Shown here: piece after piece, positions 1 to 8,980 of the stretch
How the letters are laid out: each line of letters starts with the position of its first letter
Position numbering within the stretch: position 1 is the first letter of the stretch
DNA from: Armatimonadota bacterium
Lineage (GTDB): Bacteria; Armatimonadota; JAAZEB01
Reading direction: 5' to 3'
NCBI GenBank assembly: GCA_012841485.1
Contig: DUUU01000110.1
Coordinates: 1-33,320, forward strand
DNA length: 33,320 bases
Notes under the pieces: model-generated
Database searches by the model: none
What the model was told of the DNA's origin: nothing
The model's input: the letters and a program-made list of their open reading frames with translations, nothing else
Translations under genes and position numbers: made by a program

Positions 1-24
1 CGCGGGGAGGGGGCTTTTCACCAA

Positions 25-56
25 GAGCCTGCGCTCTCGGGCGAGAACGCAGGCTC
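25..56 (-). terminator. Stem-loop after the efflux operon (candidate terminator)
   Basis: A 9-bp perfect stem (GAGCCTGCG at 25-33 against CGCAGGCTC at 48-56) encloses a second 5-bp stem (TCTCG/CGAGA). It starts 35 nt past the tolC-like stop codon on the minus strand. No clean U-tract follows, so it may be a weak or Rho-assisted terminator or an mRNA 3'-end protector. Confidence 0.5.
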
Positions 57-90
57 CGCAGACAGGCTGCCTCGGGCCACCGGGAGGCTT

Positions 91-1422
91 TCACCCTTCC
101 GCGTGGGCATCCTGTGCTGATATCCCTAACGCCGTCTGTAGCCGCGCCTGAGCGATCCGCAGATCGAACTGTGCCATGACGAGATCGGAGCGGGCGCGGG
201 TGAGTTCGGCCTGAGCCTGGAGCAGATCCGTGAGTGGCGTCACCTGACTCTGGTAGCCCAGCGTGGCCAGGCGATAGCTCTCTTCGGCGGCGGCAACCCC
301 GGCCTGCGTCGCGGCGATCCGCTCCCGGGCGCTCTCCACTTCCTGGAAGCGTTGGGTCACCTCCAGGCGGATCCCATTCTCCAACGCGGCCCGGGCGGCC
401 TCGATGCGCTCGCGCTCCGACCGGGCCTGCTCCACCTGCGCCCGGGCCGCGTTCCCATCGAAGAGGCTATAGGTGAGTGCCACTCCGGCGGATAGCGTGC
501 CGGTGCGCGGCATGTAAGAGGGCCGGTGGAAATCGCTCTGGATGAAAGCGCCCACCTGGGGGCGCTGATGGCTGCGCGCCGTCCGAATCGCTGCGTCGGC
601 GCCCGCTTCTCGGGCGGCCATTTCGCGGGGTTCCGGCCGGTTCTGCAACGCAATGGCTATTGCCTCATCCAACTGCGCCGGAAGCCGCGGCTCGTCGAAC
701 TGCCTGGAAACCCGGATGGGTGCATCCGCGGGCAACCCCATCGCTTCGGCCAGTGCAGCAGACCCCAGTACCTCACTCGCGCGGGCTTTCACCAGGTGCT
801 CGCGCGCCAAAGCGAGTGCCGCCTGCGTGCGCAACACATCGAGCTTCGTGACGACGCCAGCGGCGAGCATCTTCTCCGCGGCGGCGTGCTGTGCCTCCAG
901 GGCCTTCACCTGCTCTTCCATCACCCGGATCATCTCGCCGGCCCTCAGCACGTCGAAGTAATGCTCGGAGGCGCGCAGCCCCGCCTGATCCGCCACCGCG
1001 TCTCGTTGTGCTTGCAGCGCATCGACTTCCGCCTCCGCCTGCTGCCGCTGGGCACCGAGCCGGCCTCCGGTATAGAGAGGGTAGTGCAGCGTCATCACCG
1101 CCGTGGTGTTGTCCCTCTCGCCGAAGACCATCTCTCCGAAAGGCGCCGCCCGGAACTGGGGCGGATCCTGCAGGTAGGAGTAGCCCAGGGTCGCGCCCAG
1201 CCGGGGCAGCGCAGCCGCTCGCGCTTCACGCACGCCGCCCAGACCGCGGCGCACGGCCGCCTCTGCTCCTGCCACCTGAGGGTGGTTTTCCCTCGCTGCC
1301 TTCACAACGCCCGCTAGGTCGTATCCCAGGGTCGTGGCGGGCTCCGATTCCGCCGCGCCGGCCACGGAGAAGAGGCTCAGAAGAGCCGCCATCATCTGGA
1401 TCACACGCTTTGCATCTCGCAT
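91..1422 (-). CDS. TolC-family outer-membrane efflux protein
   Basis: This is the outer-membrane channel of the tripartite pump encoded just upstream. The 443-residue protein opens with a basic stretch and a hydrophobic signal-like segment (MAALLSLFSVAGAAESEP), then long alanine/glutamate-rich helices and two related halves, as in TolC/OEP proteins. Glycine-containing beta segments such as GATLGYSYLQDPP and GVALTYSLFDGNAARAQ match the paired strand-helix pattern. An ATG at 1458 would add 12 residues, but its purine-rich stretch abuts the codon. The ATG at 1422 has AGGAG eight bases upstream and places the signal peptide at the N-terminus, so I prefer it. It is the last gene of the minus-strand operon, 40 bp after the DUF2892 gene, and a stem-loop follows the stop. 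The substrate cannot be read from the sequence. Confidence 0.9.
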   Translation of the reverse strand: MRDAKRVIQMMAALLSLFSVAGAAESEPATTLGYDLAGVVKAARENHPQVAGAEAAVRRGLGGVREARAAALPRLGATLGYSYLQDPPQFRAAPFGEMVFGERDNTTAVMTLHYPLYTGGRLGAQRQQAEAEVDALQAQRDAVADQAGLRASEHYFDVLRAGEMIRVMEEQVKALEAQHAAAEKMLAAGVVTKLDVLRTQAALALAREHLVKARASEVLGSAALAEAMGLPADAPIRVSRQFDEPRLPAQLDEAIAIALQNRPEPREMAAREAGADAAIRTARSHQRPQVGAFIQSDFHRPSYMPRTGTLSAGVALTYSLFDGNAARAQVEQARSERERIEAARAALENGIRLEVTQRFQEVESARERIAATQAGVAAAEESYRLATLGYQSQVTPLTDLLQAQAELTRARSDLVMAQFDLRIAQARLQTALGISAQDAHAEG

Positions 1423-1462
1423 CGCTTGCACTCCTGCCCTCGCTTCACGCGAAGTCATCCCT

Positions 1463-1705
1463 CTATTTCAGCCCTGCCTTGCGCAGAAGGCTCATCATCG
1501 GGCACCAGTTCGTGAACGCGCTCTGCAGCAGGTTCAGGCCCACGAACGCGGTGAAGTAGAGCCACTTTGAATTGGCCAGCGCGAGCGCCACGCTCAGCAG
1601 GACGAAAAACCCCGCGATCAACCTCAGAGCGCGTTCCATACTCCACGCGCCGCTCCGGGTACTCCCTGCTTCAGCCACCTTGCCCATCGCCCTCTCTCTC
1701 TCCAT
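1463..1705 (-). CDS. DUF2892 (YgaP-type transmembrane domain) small membrane protein
   Basis: An 80-residue inner-membrane protein. After a hydrophilic N-terminus of about 23 residues come two hydrophobic helices (ALRLIAGFFVLLSVALALAN and WLYFTAFVGLNLLQSAF) and the tail TNWCPMMSLLRKAGL. The CP pair followed by a basic LLRK tail is typical of DUF2892, the membrane part of the rhodanese YgaP. The ATG at 1705 has an AGAGAGGAAG ribosome site directly upstream. An internal ATG at 1639 would leave only the membrane part. It lies between the RND permease (60 bp away) and the TolC-like gene on the same strand, so it is probably co-transcribed. Its role is unknown. The association could mean an accessory subunit of the pump or a link to sulfur chemistry, which is inference. 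Confidence 0.8.
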   Translation of the reverse strand: MERERAMGKVAEAGSTRSGAWSMERALRLIAGFFVLLSVALALANSKWLYFTAFVGLNLLQSAFTNWCPMMSLLRKAGLK

Positions 1706-1765
1706 GCTTCCTCTCTGCCATGGCGGCGAGAAGAGCCTCGAGGCCCTCCCGCCGCCCGGCTCCTC

Positions 1766-4700
1766 CTACACCGCCTCGACTGGCTCGGCAGCAAGCTCTT
1801 CTGCCTGGGCGAGACCCTTATGCCCCCGCGAGTTGACCATGTAGTAGAGCACCGGCACCGCCATGCGGCTGAGCAAGGTGCTCGCGATCTCGCCGGCCAT
1901 CAACGAGATCGCCAGGCCCTGGAAGATCGGATCGAACAGGATGACGGCCGCCCCCACGACGACGGCCGCAGCTGTCAGCAGCATCGGCCGGAAGCGCACC
2001 GCGCCCGCGTCGATCACCGCCTCGGCCAGCGGCATTCCCTGGCGCAGGCGGAGCTCGATGAAATCCACCAGGATGATCGAGTTGCGCACGATGATCCCCG
2101 CGCCCGCGATGAAGCCGATCATCGACGTGGCCGTGAAGAACGCGCCCATCAGGCCATGCGCCGGCAGGATGCCCACCAGCGTGAGCGGGATTGGCGCCAT
2201 GATCACCAGCGGTGTGATGAACGACTGGAACCACCCCACCACCAGGATGTAGATGAGCACCAGCACCGCGGCAAAAGCGATCCCCAGGTCCCGGAAGACC
2301 TCGTAGGTGATGTGCCACTCGCCATCCCACTTCATCGCGTACTTCTCGGCGGCGAAGGGCTGACGCGCCGTGTACTGCGCGATCTGGTAGCCCTCGGGGA
2401 TCTGGATCTTCTCGATGGCCCGCTTCATCTTCAGGATCGGGTAGACCGGGCTCTCCGCGCGGCCGGCCACGTCACCAATCACGTAGGTCACCGGCATCAG
2501 ATTCTTATGGTAGAGGCTCTTCTCGGCCACCGTGTCCTCCACCCGGACCAGCTCACCGAGCGGCACCATCACTCCCGAAGGCGACTGCAAGGGGATCTGG
2601 GCCAGGTGAGCGGCATCAGAGCGGTCGGCCTGCGGGAGGCGCAGGAAGATCTGCACGTCCTCTTTCTCGGCCGGGAGGTGTGCCAGGCCCACCGGCGTCC
2701 CGCCCACGGCCATGCGCAGCGCCTGGGCCACTTGCCCGGTCGAAATGCCGTTGAGCGCTGCCTTCTCCTTGTCCACCACGTAGCGCCGCTTCGGCTGGTC
2801 ATCCTCAACATACCAGTCGACATCCACGACGCCCTCAGTCTGCAGGAAGACTTCCTTCACCTGGCGGGCCAGCTCGCGCCGGCGCTCCGGATCGGGGCCG
2901 TACACCTCGGCCACCAGGGTCGAGAGCACCGGCGGTCCCGGGGGCACCTCGGCCACCTTGATGCGCGCGCCGTACTGCTCCGCGATGGGGAGGAGGACCT
3001 CGCGCGCCCGGCGCGCGATGGCGTGGCTCTGCGCCTTCCGCTCGTGCTTCGGGAGCAGGTTCACCTGGATATCGGCCACTTTCGCCCCCTGGCGCAGGTA
3101 GTAGTGGCGCACCAGGCCATTGAAGTTGAACGGCGCGGCCGTGCCGGCATAGATCTGATAGTCGGTCACCTCCGGCAGCTTCGCCACCTCGCCGGCCAGC
3201 GCCCGCGTCGCCTCGGTCGTTTGCTCCAGGGTCGTGCCATCCGGCATGTCCACGATGACCTGAAACTCGTTCTTATTATCGAACGGCAACATCTTCACCG
3301 CAACGAACTTCAGGCCGATCAGCGACACAGCGCCGAGCAGCAGAAACGCGACCCCGCCCAGGAAGGCCCAGCGGTGGAGCGGGCTCTGGATGAGCGGCGT
3401 CATCATCTGGCGGTAGAGGCGCGTGGTCCAATCATCGGCCGAGTGCTCGTGACCCTGACCGTTCTTCTTCAGCAGCTTCAGCGCCGCCCAAGGCGTGACG
3501 ATGAAGGCGATGAGGAGCGACCAGATCATCGCAGCCGTGGCACCCACGGGGATGGGCCGCATGTAGGGCCCCATCAGGCCGCCGACGAAGGCCATCGGGA
3601 GAATTGCAGCAATCACCGTGAAGGTGGCCAGGATCGTCGGGTTCCCAACCTCATCCACCGCTTCGATGGCGACCGCGCGCGGAGAGCGCCCCCGGTTCCC
3701 AGGCATCCGCATATGGCGGACGATATTCTCCACAACGACGATGGCATCATCCACCAGGATGCCGATGGAGAAGATCAGCGCGAAGAGTGTGATCCGGTTG
3801 AGCGTGTAGCCATAGAGGTAGAAGACGAAAAGCGTCAACGCCAATGTGCCCGGGATGGCCACCGCCACCACGCCCGACTCGCGCCAGCCAAGCGCCAACG
3901 CGATCAGCAGCGTCACCGAGATCACCGCGATCGCCATGTGCTTCAGCAGCTCGTTGGATTTCTCCGTGGCGGTCTCCCCGTAGTCGCGCGTCACCGCCAC
4001 CGCCACATCCGCGGGAATCACCGTGCCCTTCAGCCCATCCACCTTGCGCAAGACCGCCTCGGCGATCACGGCGGCGTTGGTGCTCTTCCGCTTCGAGATG
4101 GCGATAGTGACGGCGTTCTCAACGCCTTGCTGCATGCTGCCATGACCTGATCCGGCCGCCTCGAAGCCGGCGCCTCTCCCGAAGAGCACATAGTTGGCGG
4201 GCTCCTCCGGACCGTCGATCACCATCGCCACGTCGCGCAGGAAGATGGGCCGCTGTCCCTGCGAGCCCACCACCACGCTGCCCACTTCAGCCGCGCTGCT
4301 CAGGAACGAGCCCGCCTCGACCAGGTACTCCCGGTTGCCCATCGAGACCGAGCCAGCGTGCACCTGCTGGTTCGCCTGAGAGAGTGCCCCCATCAGCGCA
4401 GGAGCGCCCACCCCACGCGAGGCCATCCGCGCGCTGTCGAGCACCACCCGGATCTGCCGGCGCTGCCCGCCGATGAGCGTCGTCTCGGAGACGTCGTTCA
4501 CCTGCTTGATCGCATCCTCCACCTGGGCGGCGATGCGCCGCAGCGTGAAGGGATCGTACTCGGAGCTATGCAGCGTCAACGCCAGGATCGGCACGTCGTC
4601 GATCAGGCGCGGCTTGATCAGAGGGTGCGAGGCACCGGATGGGATCCGGTCCAGGTGCGAGTACATCTTGTTGTAGACCTTGACCAGGCTCTCCTCCGTG

Positions 4701-5017
4701 TTTTGCCCCACCTTGAAGCGAATGATCGCCAGCGCCATACCCGGACTCGAGGTCGAGTAGATGTACTCCACGCCGGGGATTTCCCAGAGGAGCTTCTCCA
4801 TCGGCGTGGTGACGCGCTGCTCGACTTCCGCCGCCGTGGCGCCAGGCATCTGGACGAAGATGTCCACCATGGGCACCTTGATCTGCGGCTCCTCCTCCCG
4901 TGGCGTCGCGATCACCGCGAAGACGCCCAGAAGCACGGACGCGATCACCAGCAGCGGCGTTAGCTTCGAATGGATGAACGCACCCGCCAGCTTCCCCGCC
5001 AGACCAGGTCTCTTCAT
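1766..5017 (-). CDS. RND-family efflux permease (AcrB-like)
   Basis: The proton-driven inner-membrane pump of the tripartite system, 1083 residues, the usual size for HAE-type RND permeases. TM1 lies at about residues 20-38 and is followed by TPREEEPQI, the start of the first porter loop. TM2-TM6 begin near residue 358. The proton-relay aspartates are visible in [12 protein letters not shown] (D423, D424). The second half repeats the plan: a hydrophobic helix near residue 545, a second large periplasmic loop, then a C-terminal helix bundle with [20 protein letters not shown]. In that half the acidic pair is absent ([11 protein letters not shown]), as is normal. The ATG at 5017 has GGAGGAGAGGAG upstream and lies 30 bp after the adaptor gene. 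The loop features do not tell drug from metal transport, but a CusA-type methionine relay is not obvious, so organic or sulfur-compound export seems likelier. Confidence 0.93.
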   Translation of the reverse strand: MKRPGLAGKLAGAFIHSKLTPLLVIASVLLGVFAVIATPREEEPQIKVPMVDIFVQMPGATAAEVEQRVTTPMEKLLWEIPGVEYIYSTSSPGMALAIIRFKVGQNTEESLVKVYNKMYSHLDRIPSGASHPLIKPRLIDDVPILALTLHSSEYDPFTLRRIAAQVEDAIKQVNDVSETTLIGGQRRQIRVVLDSARMASRGVGAPALMGALSQANQQVHAGSVSMGNREYLVEAGSFLSSAAEVGSVVVGSQGQRPIFLRDVAMVIDGPEEPANYVLFGRGAGFEAAGSGHGSMQQGVENAVTIAISKRKSTNAAVIAEAVLRKVDGLKGTVIPADVAVAVTRDYGETATEKSNELLKHMAIAVISVTLLIALALGWRESGVVAVAIPGTLALTLFVFYLYGYTLNRITLFALIFSIGILVDDAIVVVENIVRHMRMPGNRGRSPRAVAIEAVDEVGNPTILATFTVIAAILPMAFVGGLMGPYMRPIPVGATAAMIWSLLIAFIVTPWAALKLLKKNGQGHEHSADDWTTRLYRQMMTPLIQSPLHRWAFLGGVAFLLLGAVSLIGLKFVAVKMLPFDNKNEFQVIVDMPDGTTLEQTTEATRALAGEVAKLPEVTDYQIYAGTAAPFNFNGLVRHYYLRQGAKVADIQVNLLPKHERKAQSHAIARRAREVLLPIAEQYGARIKVAEVPPGPPVLSTLVAEVYGPDPERRRELARQVKEVFLQTEGVVDVDWYVEDDQPKRRYVVDKEKAALNGISTGQVAQALRMAVGGTPVGLAHLPAEKEDVQIFLRLPQADRSDAAHLAQIPLQSPSGVMVPLGELVRVEDTVAEKSLYHKNLMPVTYVIGDVAGRAESPVYPILKMKRAIEKIQIPEGYQIAQYTARQPFAAEKYAMKWDGEWHITYEVFRDLGIAFAAVLVLIYILVVGWFQSFITPLVIMAPIPLTLVGILPAHGLMGAFFTATSMIGFIAGAGIIVRNSIILVDFIELRLRQGMPLAEAVIDAGAVRFRPMLLTAAAVVVGAAVILFDPIFQGLAISLMAGEIASTLLSRMAVPVLYYMVNSRGHKGLAQAEELAAEPVEAV

Positions 5018-5047
5018 GGCTGCGACTCCTCTCCTCCCGCGTTCTGA

Positions 5048-6700
5048 TCATCGCTCCCGAACAGGCGAGCCGTCCGGAATCCCGGCCGGGTTGCTGACTA
5101 TCACGCGATCACCTGCCTGCACGCCCGAGAGTAGCTCAACCTGGCCCCCGCTCTCCTCGCCCGTACGCACCATGCGCAGGCGTGCGGTGCCATCCACCAT
5201 GACGAGAACGCTCTCAAGCTGCCCGCGGCGCACCACAGCCGTTGCCGGAGCCACCAGGCGGGTTCGCTCATCCCCCGGAAGCCATGCCTTCCCGAAGACA
5301 CCCGAGGTGATCCTGGGCACGGCCGGCAGGGCGATCTTCACGGTAAACGTGCGCGTGCCCGGATCGGCGCTGGGCACAATCTCCGTCACGCGCCCGGTGC
5401 CTTCCCACCGCAGCGAGTCGATCCCAACGCGGATCGCCTGGCCCAGATGGATCAGGCGGATGCGGGCCTCCGGGACGGTAGCCTCCAGCCGGTGCCCATC
5501 GGCGCTCTCGATGCGCACCAGCGGGGTGCCTGGCGCCGCCATCGCCCCTGGGTCCACGCGACGTCCGGTCACAACGCCGCTGAAGGGAGCCCGAATCTCG
5601 GCGTAGGCGGCTTGCACTCGCGCCGCCTGAAGGGCGGCCTCTGCCTGCTGCTGCTGGGCAGCCAGCAGCGAGATATGATCCTGCTTGATCGTGGTCTCGG
5701 CCGTGGCCGCCTGCGCCATGCGAAGCGCCTCCTCGGCCTGCCGGACCTGAGCGCGCGCGGCGGCGATCTCCTGTTGCCGGCCACCCTCATGCGCGAGCTC
5801 GCGCTGCTGCTTTGCGGCTTGCAGGCGAGCCTCCGCCTGCCGGACTGCTTCCTCGGCAGCGAGCACCTCCTGCGGACGCGCGCCCTCGTCGACCAGCGAC
5901 GCCTGTTGCTTGGCAATCTCGTACTGCGCCGCCGCCGTATCGAACTGAGCCTTGACCTCATCATAGCGCTGCCGGGGGATCACATCCTGTTCGAAGAGGC
6001 TCCTATAGCGCTCGTAGGTGGCCTTAGCCGCGCGGTACTGCGCCTCTGCCTGGAGCACGCTCTGCTGTGCCTGAAGCCTCTGCTGCCTGCGAGCCCCCTC
6101 CCGCACGAGGCTGAGGTTGGCCTTCGCCTGCGCCAGCGCCCCCTCTGCCTCGGCGACGCCGCTATCCGCCTGCAGCTTCTGCTGCTTGCGCGGCCCCTCC
6201 ATGGCCATCGATAGCTGCTGGCGGGCGGCTTCCAGACCAGCCTTCGCCTGCGCGACACGGGTACTGCTCTGGACCGCCTGGATATCGGCCTCGGTGCGCG
6301 CTTGCTTCACGGCCTCAGTGGCCGAACGCACCGCGGCTTCTGCCTGCCGGACGGCCGCCGTCAGATCCGCCGCGTCGAGGCGAACCACCACCTGGCCGGC
6401 CTGCACCCGGTCTCCCTCGCGCACCAGGACCTGCGTCACCCGGCTCATGATCTTCGCAGAGAGATCCGCGGCCAGCGATGCCTGCACCGTGCCTGTCACC
6501 TCCACCGGCGTTGCCGAATCGATCTGGGAGACGACGGCCACGGCGACCGGCCGGGCCTCCTCCGCCATCGCGTGCGTCGCCTCGGCCGCCGGCGTGGTGC
6601 GTGTGCCCTGCAGCGCCGTCCATGCCCCTCCCGCCGCCACGACAAGCCCTACCAACACAGCAGTCCGCTTCAGACCTCTCGCTCTCTTGCTGCTTCTCAT
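5048..6700 (-). CDS. RND efflux periplasmic adaptor (membrane fusion protein)
   Basis: This 550-residue adaptor links the permease to the TolC channel. It has an N-terminal membrane anchor (TAVLVGLVVAAGGAW, residues 13-27), the first lipoyl half-motif around 78-113 (VLVREGDRVQAGQVVVRLDA), a very long alanine/glutamine-rich helical hairpin from about 114 to 365, and the second lipoyl half at 366-397 (AEIRAPFSGVVTGRRVDPG). Beta-barrel and membrane-proximal domains follow to the end. The tip of the hairpin is near residues 237-244 (EQDVIPRQ). Four EGxRxQ segments interrupt the helices at 168, 201, 272 and 305, mirrored about that tip. The reading frame stays open to 6991, but the ATG at 6700 has GAGGAG six to seven bases upstream and directly precedes the anchor. 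It is longer than most AcrA-type adaptors (about 400 residues). First gene of the efflux operon. Confidence 0.92.
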   Translation of the reverse strand: MRSSKRARGLKRTAVLVGLVVAAGGAWTALQGTRTTPAAEATHAMAEEARPVAVAVVSQIDSATPVEVTGTVQASLAADLSAKIMSRVTQVLVREGDRVQAGQVVVRLDAADLTAAVRQAEAAVRSATEAVKQARTEADIQAVQSSTRVAQAKAGLEAARQQLSMAMEGPRKQQKLQADSGVAEAEGALAQAKANLSLVREGARRQQRLQAQQSVLQAEAQYRAAKATYERYRSLFEQDVIPRQRYDEVKAQFDTAAAQYEIAKQQASLVDEGARPQEVLAAEEAVRQAEARLQAAKQQRELAHEGGRQQEIAAARAQVRQAEEALRMAQAATAETTIKQDHISLLAAQQQQAEAALQAARVQAAYAEIRAPFSGVVTGRRVDPGAMAAPGTPLVRIESADGHRLEATVPEARIRLIHLGQAIRVGIDSLRWEGTGRVTEIVPSADPGTRTFTVKIALPAVPRITSGVFGKAWLPGDERTRLVAPATAVVRRGQLESVLVMVDGTARLRMVRTGEESGGQVELLSGVQAGDRVIVSNPAGIPDGSPVRER

Positions 6701-6878
6701 CTCCCACTCCTCGCTGGGTGCCGCCTGGCTGCCCCATCTCTCTTCCGTCGCTCTATTGGATGCAGAGCGCGCGAGGAAGATTCGGTGTGGTGCTCCGGAC
6801 GATGACGGCACCTGGCCGAATCCTGGGCGATGCGACGGTGAATCCGCGGGCGCCGCCGCCTTCATGCGGGGGGAGGAA

Positions 6879-6912
6879 CGCCAGGGGGAGGCCGCCGGGC
6901 CATCCCCTGGCG
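6879..6912 (-). promoter_or_regulatory. Two-step stem-loop in the efflux-operon leader
   Basis: CGCCAGGGG (6879-6887) is the exact reverse complement of CCCCTGGCG (6904-6912), and the 16-nt spacer holds a further GGCC/GGCC stem. The structure lies about 180 nt upstream of the adaptor start codon. It could be an operator or an RNA element. No U-tract follows on either strand, which argues against a simple terminator. Confidence 0.45.
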
Positions 6913-7020
6913 CGCGCGCATCTCGCTCTGAGGTGGGGCCAGCGGCGAACGGAGTCTCGATGAGGGTGATTTCAGTGCGGCGAGAACACATGCGCGCCGC
7001 GCGTGGAGGGCAGAGAGCCG

Positions 7021-7040
7021 CCCATCAGGGGGCTGATGGG
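7021..7040. repeat. Perfect 8-bp inverted repeat, 4-nt loop
   Basis: CCCATCAG, a GGGG loop, then CTGATGGG. It lies 129 nt beyond the MFS stop codon and 320 nt upstream of the adaptor start. It may be the MFS 3'-end hairpin or an operator for the efflux operon. There is no U-tract. Confidence 0.4.
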
Positions 7041-7168
7041 ATCCGATGTCTTGAGCCCGTTTGGGCCAGCCGTTGTGGGTTGCGACGGGCGGGAATCACT
7101 CCTCTGCCCGCGCCGGCAGAGCGTCTCCAGGCACGGGGGACAATCGCCGCCAGCGAAGCACCTGCCTG

Positions 7169-8395
7169 CTATCGGTGAAGGGCCACCTGCGGCGGCGCTT
7201 TCTTGCGCGCGGACGACTTCCACGCATCATAGCCGATGAGCCCCGCCAGGATCAGGTAGCACGCCGGAACCAGGTAGAAAGCCTGGCGCAGATCGCCACT
7301 CTGGTTGCCAAGGACGCCCATCAGCCAGGTGAAGAAGCCGCACCCGGGAACACCGGCGCAGGAGAGGAGGATGAAGAGCATTGTGGTATCGACCTGGGGA
7401 AGGCGGTCGGCACAGTAGCTCTGCACGCTCGGCCAGAAAGGCCCGGTCGCGCCCCCGGCGGCGAAGAGCAGCACGAAGAAAGCCCACAGGTTGGTGAGGT
7501 GCGGGAAGACTAGCGTGATGAACGTGCCGGCCAGGGCCGACCAGATGATGAGGTGCTTCAGCTGATCCTGGCGGACCAGATAGCCCCACCCGGCCCGGCT
7601 GACGACCATTCCCCCGGCGAAGCAGGCCGTGCCGACGCCCCCCGCCCATGCCGCATCCACGAAACTAAGCTGGATATAGCTCGCGCACCAGAAGGTGAGG
7701 CAGAACTCGCCACCGCCCGCGACGAACATGGCGGCAAAGAAGAGCCAGAAGCTAGGGGTGCGGAAGATGGTCAGCGCCTGCGCCCACACCTTCTGCCAGT
7801 GCAGCCGCTCGGAGCGCTCGGGATAGGCGTGTCCCTTGCGCGCGGGTAGGAGCAGCAGCAGCGCCGTGAAAAAACCTAAGAGCGCCACGGCGCCGATCAC
7901 CACGCGCCAGGAGATGCCGTAGGTTATCAGCGCCCCCGATAGGAGCACGGTGACCAGCACGCCGATGGACCAGAACGAATGCGCAAAGTTGATGTAGCGC
8001 CCCGGCTCATCGGTGTGCAGGTCTTGCACGAAGGGGGTTGCCAGGCCCTCGATCACGCCTTCCCCCAGGCCGGCCAGCGCGAGCGCGAAAAGGAGCACGC
8101 CATATCCGGGAGCCAGGGCGCAGAGAAGCACGCCGGCGCCCATCAGCGCCGTGGATGTGCCGAGGGTCCAACGCTTGCCCCAGCGCCCGGCGGCAAAGCC
8201 GCAGAGGAGCATCGCCGCCACCATGGAGAGGGTGCGCCCCAGATGCAGCGCGCCCCCCGCCGACATGCCTCCGTGCTCGAGCGAAAACCCCAGGTCGCGC
8301 GCCAGCGATACCAGCGCCACGGGGACCACCACCGAGCCGGCAGCGTAAGCAAAGAAGGCGGCGAAAGCGGCATAGTCATACCGCCCGAAGGCCAT
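7169..8395 (-). CDS. Major facilitator superfamily transporter
   Basis: A 408-residue inner-membrane permease with about twelve hydrophobic helices, the MFS norm. It starts MAFGRYDYAAFAAFF. The loop between helices 2 and 3 reads GFAAGRWGKRWTLG, which fits the MFS motif A pattern (G-x3-D/E/R-x2-G-x-R/K). A basic cytoplasmic loop (PARKGHAYPERSERLHWQK) separates the two six-helix halves. The C-terminus is lysine-rich (SSARKKAPPQ). The reading frame is open far upstream to 9196, but that part has no membrane or signal character. The ATG at 8395 begins the homologous-looking part. Its ribosome site is poor, and a CTG seven codons earlier has AAGGGAG at good spacing, so a slightly longer protein is possible. 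The substrate is unknown. It is flanked by non-coding stretches on both sides and is probably monocistronic. Confidence 0.85.
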   Translation of the reverse strand: MAFGRYDYAAFAAFFAYAAGSVVVPVALVSLARDLGFSLEHGGMSAGGALHLGRTLSMVAAMLLCGFAAGRWGKRWTLGTSTALMGAGVLLCALAPGYGVLLFALALAGLGEGVIEGLATPFVQDLHTDEPGRYINFAHSFWSIGVLVTVLLSGALITYGISWRVVIGAVALLGFFTALLLLLPARKGHAYPERSERLHWQKVWAQALTIFRTPSFWLFFAAMFVAGGGEFCLTFWCASYIQLSFVDAAWAGGVGTACFAGGMVVSRAGWGYLVRQDQLKHLIIWSALAGTFITLVFPHLTNLWAFFVLLFAAGGATGPFWPSVQSYCADRLPQVDTTMLFILLSCAGVPGCGFFTWLMGVLGNQSGDLRQAFYLVPACYLILAGLIGYDAWKSSARKKAPPQVALHR

Positions 8396-8451
8396 CCGTC
8401 GTGGCGATTTCAGTCCTGACTCCCTTCTGATGACGAGCGCTCCAACAAAAT

Positions 8452-8470
8452 GCCCGCCTACCGCGCGGGC
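8452..8470 (-). promoter_or_regulatory. Hairpin plus short T-stretch upstream of the MFS gene (possible attenuator)
   Basis: On the minus strand GCCCGC/GCGGGC form a 6-bp stem with a 7-nt loop, followed by ATTTTGTT. It ends about 57 nt before the MFS start codon, where a leader transcript could be stopped. The U-stretch is imperfect, so this is tentative. Confidence 0.35.
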
Positions 8471-8888
8471 CATCCACCTTTCGGTTCCCCGGCGACCCTC
8501 TGAATCCTGCCCCAGGTTCCACGGCGGCCGGAGCCGCTGCGGATAAACCACCGGGTGAAACCGCCTGGCGTCGGGGCACACTCTGGTTGCGGTGCAGGCA
8601 GGAATTCTGGAGGTCCGCGGCCAACTAATGCGATATGTGGCAGTCGTCCATCCGGGCCAGGCTGCCTCGATGCCTTGGGAACCGGCGCTCTTTGCCGATC
8701 CCCTCCCAGCGGCGCTTTGATCACAGAACGCGCGAGAGAAGCCCCAGGGGAGCGAACGCTTCCAGCCGTCTGACAGGGCATTGGGGATCTGGAGGCCCCC
8801 GGTAGAGCCGACTCCGTGGTTGCTGGAGCCGAAGACAAAGGCGCCTGCCCCCCTCCCTGATGGGAACCTGATTGGATCTCCATCCCGT

Positions 8889-8907
8889 CCGGATGGCCTG
8901 CATCCGG
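8889..8907. promoter_or_regulatory. 7-bp dyad upstream of the zinc-knuckle gene
   Basis: CCGGATG, five bases, then CATCCGG. A TAGAAT box (8916-8921) lies just downstream and could be a -10 element, so the dyad would sit where a -35 element is expected. No good -35 hexamer is present, as is common at regulated promoters. Start codon at 8981. Confidence 0.35.
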
Positions 8908-8980
8908 CGGTGGAATAGAATCTGTGGTGCCGGTCAGCGCAGTCTGGCGGCAGCACCTGACCGCGGAAAGGACAGAGCGC

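Larger units (their letters stand above)
6701..7168. other. Intergenic leader region of the efflux operon
   Basis: This 468-bp stretch lies between the 3' end of the MFS gene and the 5' end of the adaptor gene, both on the minus strand. No convincing protein-coding frame: the open frames here lack ribosome sites and have arginine/proline-rich shadow composition. It carries two strong dyads (6879-6912 and 7021-7040, listed separately). I could not find a convincing -35/-10 pair for the efflux operon. Confidence 0.6.
8396..8980. other. Divergent intergenic region between the MFS and zinc-knuckle genes
   Basis: The 585 bp separate two divergently transcribed genes. Open frames here (for example minus 8458-8994) are proline/serine/glycine-rich, lack ribosome sites and look like high-GC shadows. 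Two dyads near the ends (8452-8470 and 8889-8907) are listed separately. The middle 400 bp shows nothing I can name. Confidence 0.5.

Noticed and set aside
1820..4150. A 776-codon open frame on the plus strand, antisense to the RND permease
   Set aside because: Histidine/arginine/aspartate-rich shadow composition, no ribosome site, and fully covered by a convincing RND permease on the other strand. Long antisense frames are expected at this GC content.
8520..8900. Possible cobalamin-type or other riboswitch between the MFS and zinc genes
   Set aside because: Some GCC/GGC-rich stems and a GCCAGG...CTGCC-like string are present, but the B12-box consensus and core are not. The similarity is no better than expected in GC-rich DNA.
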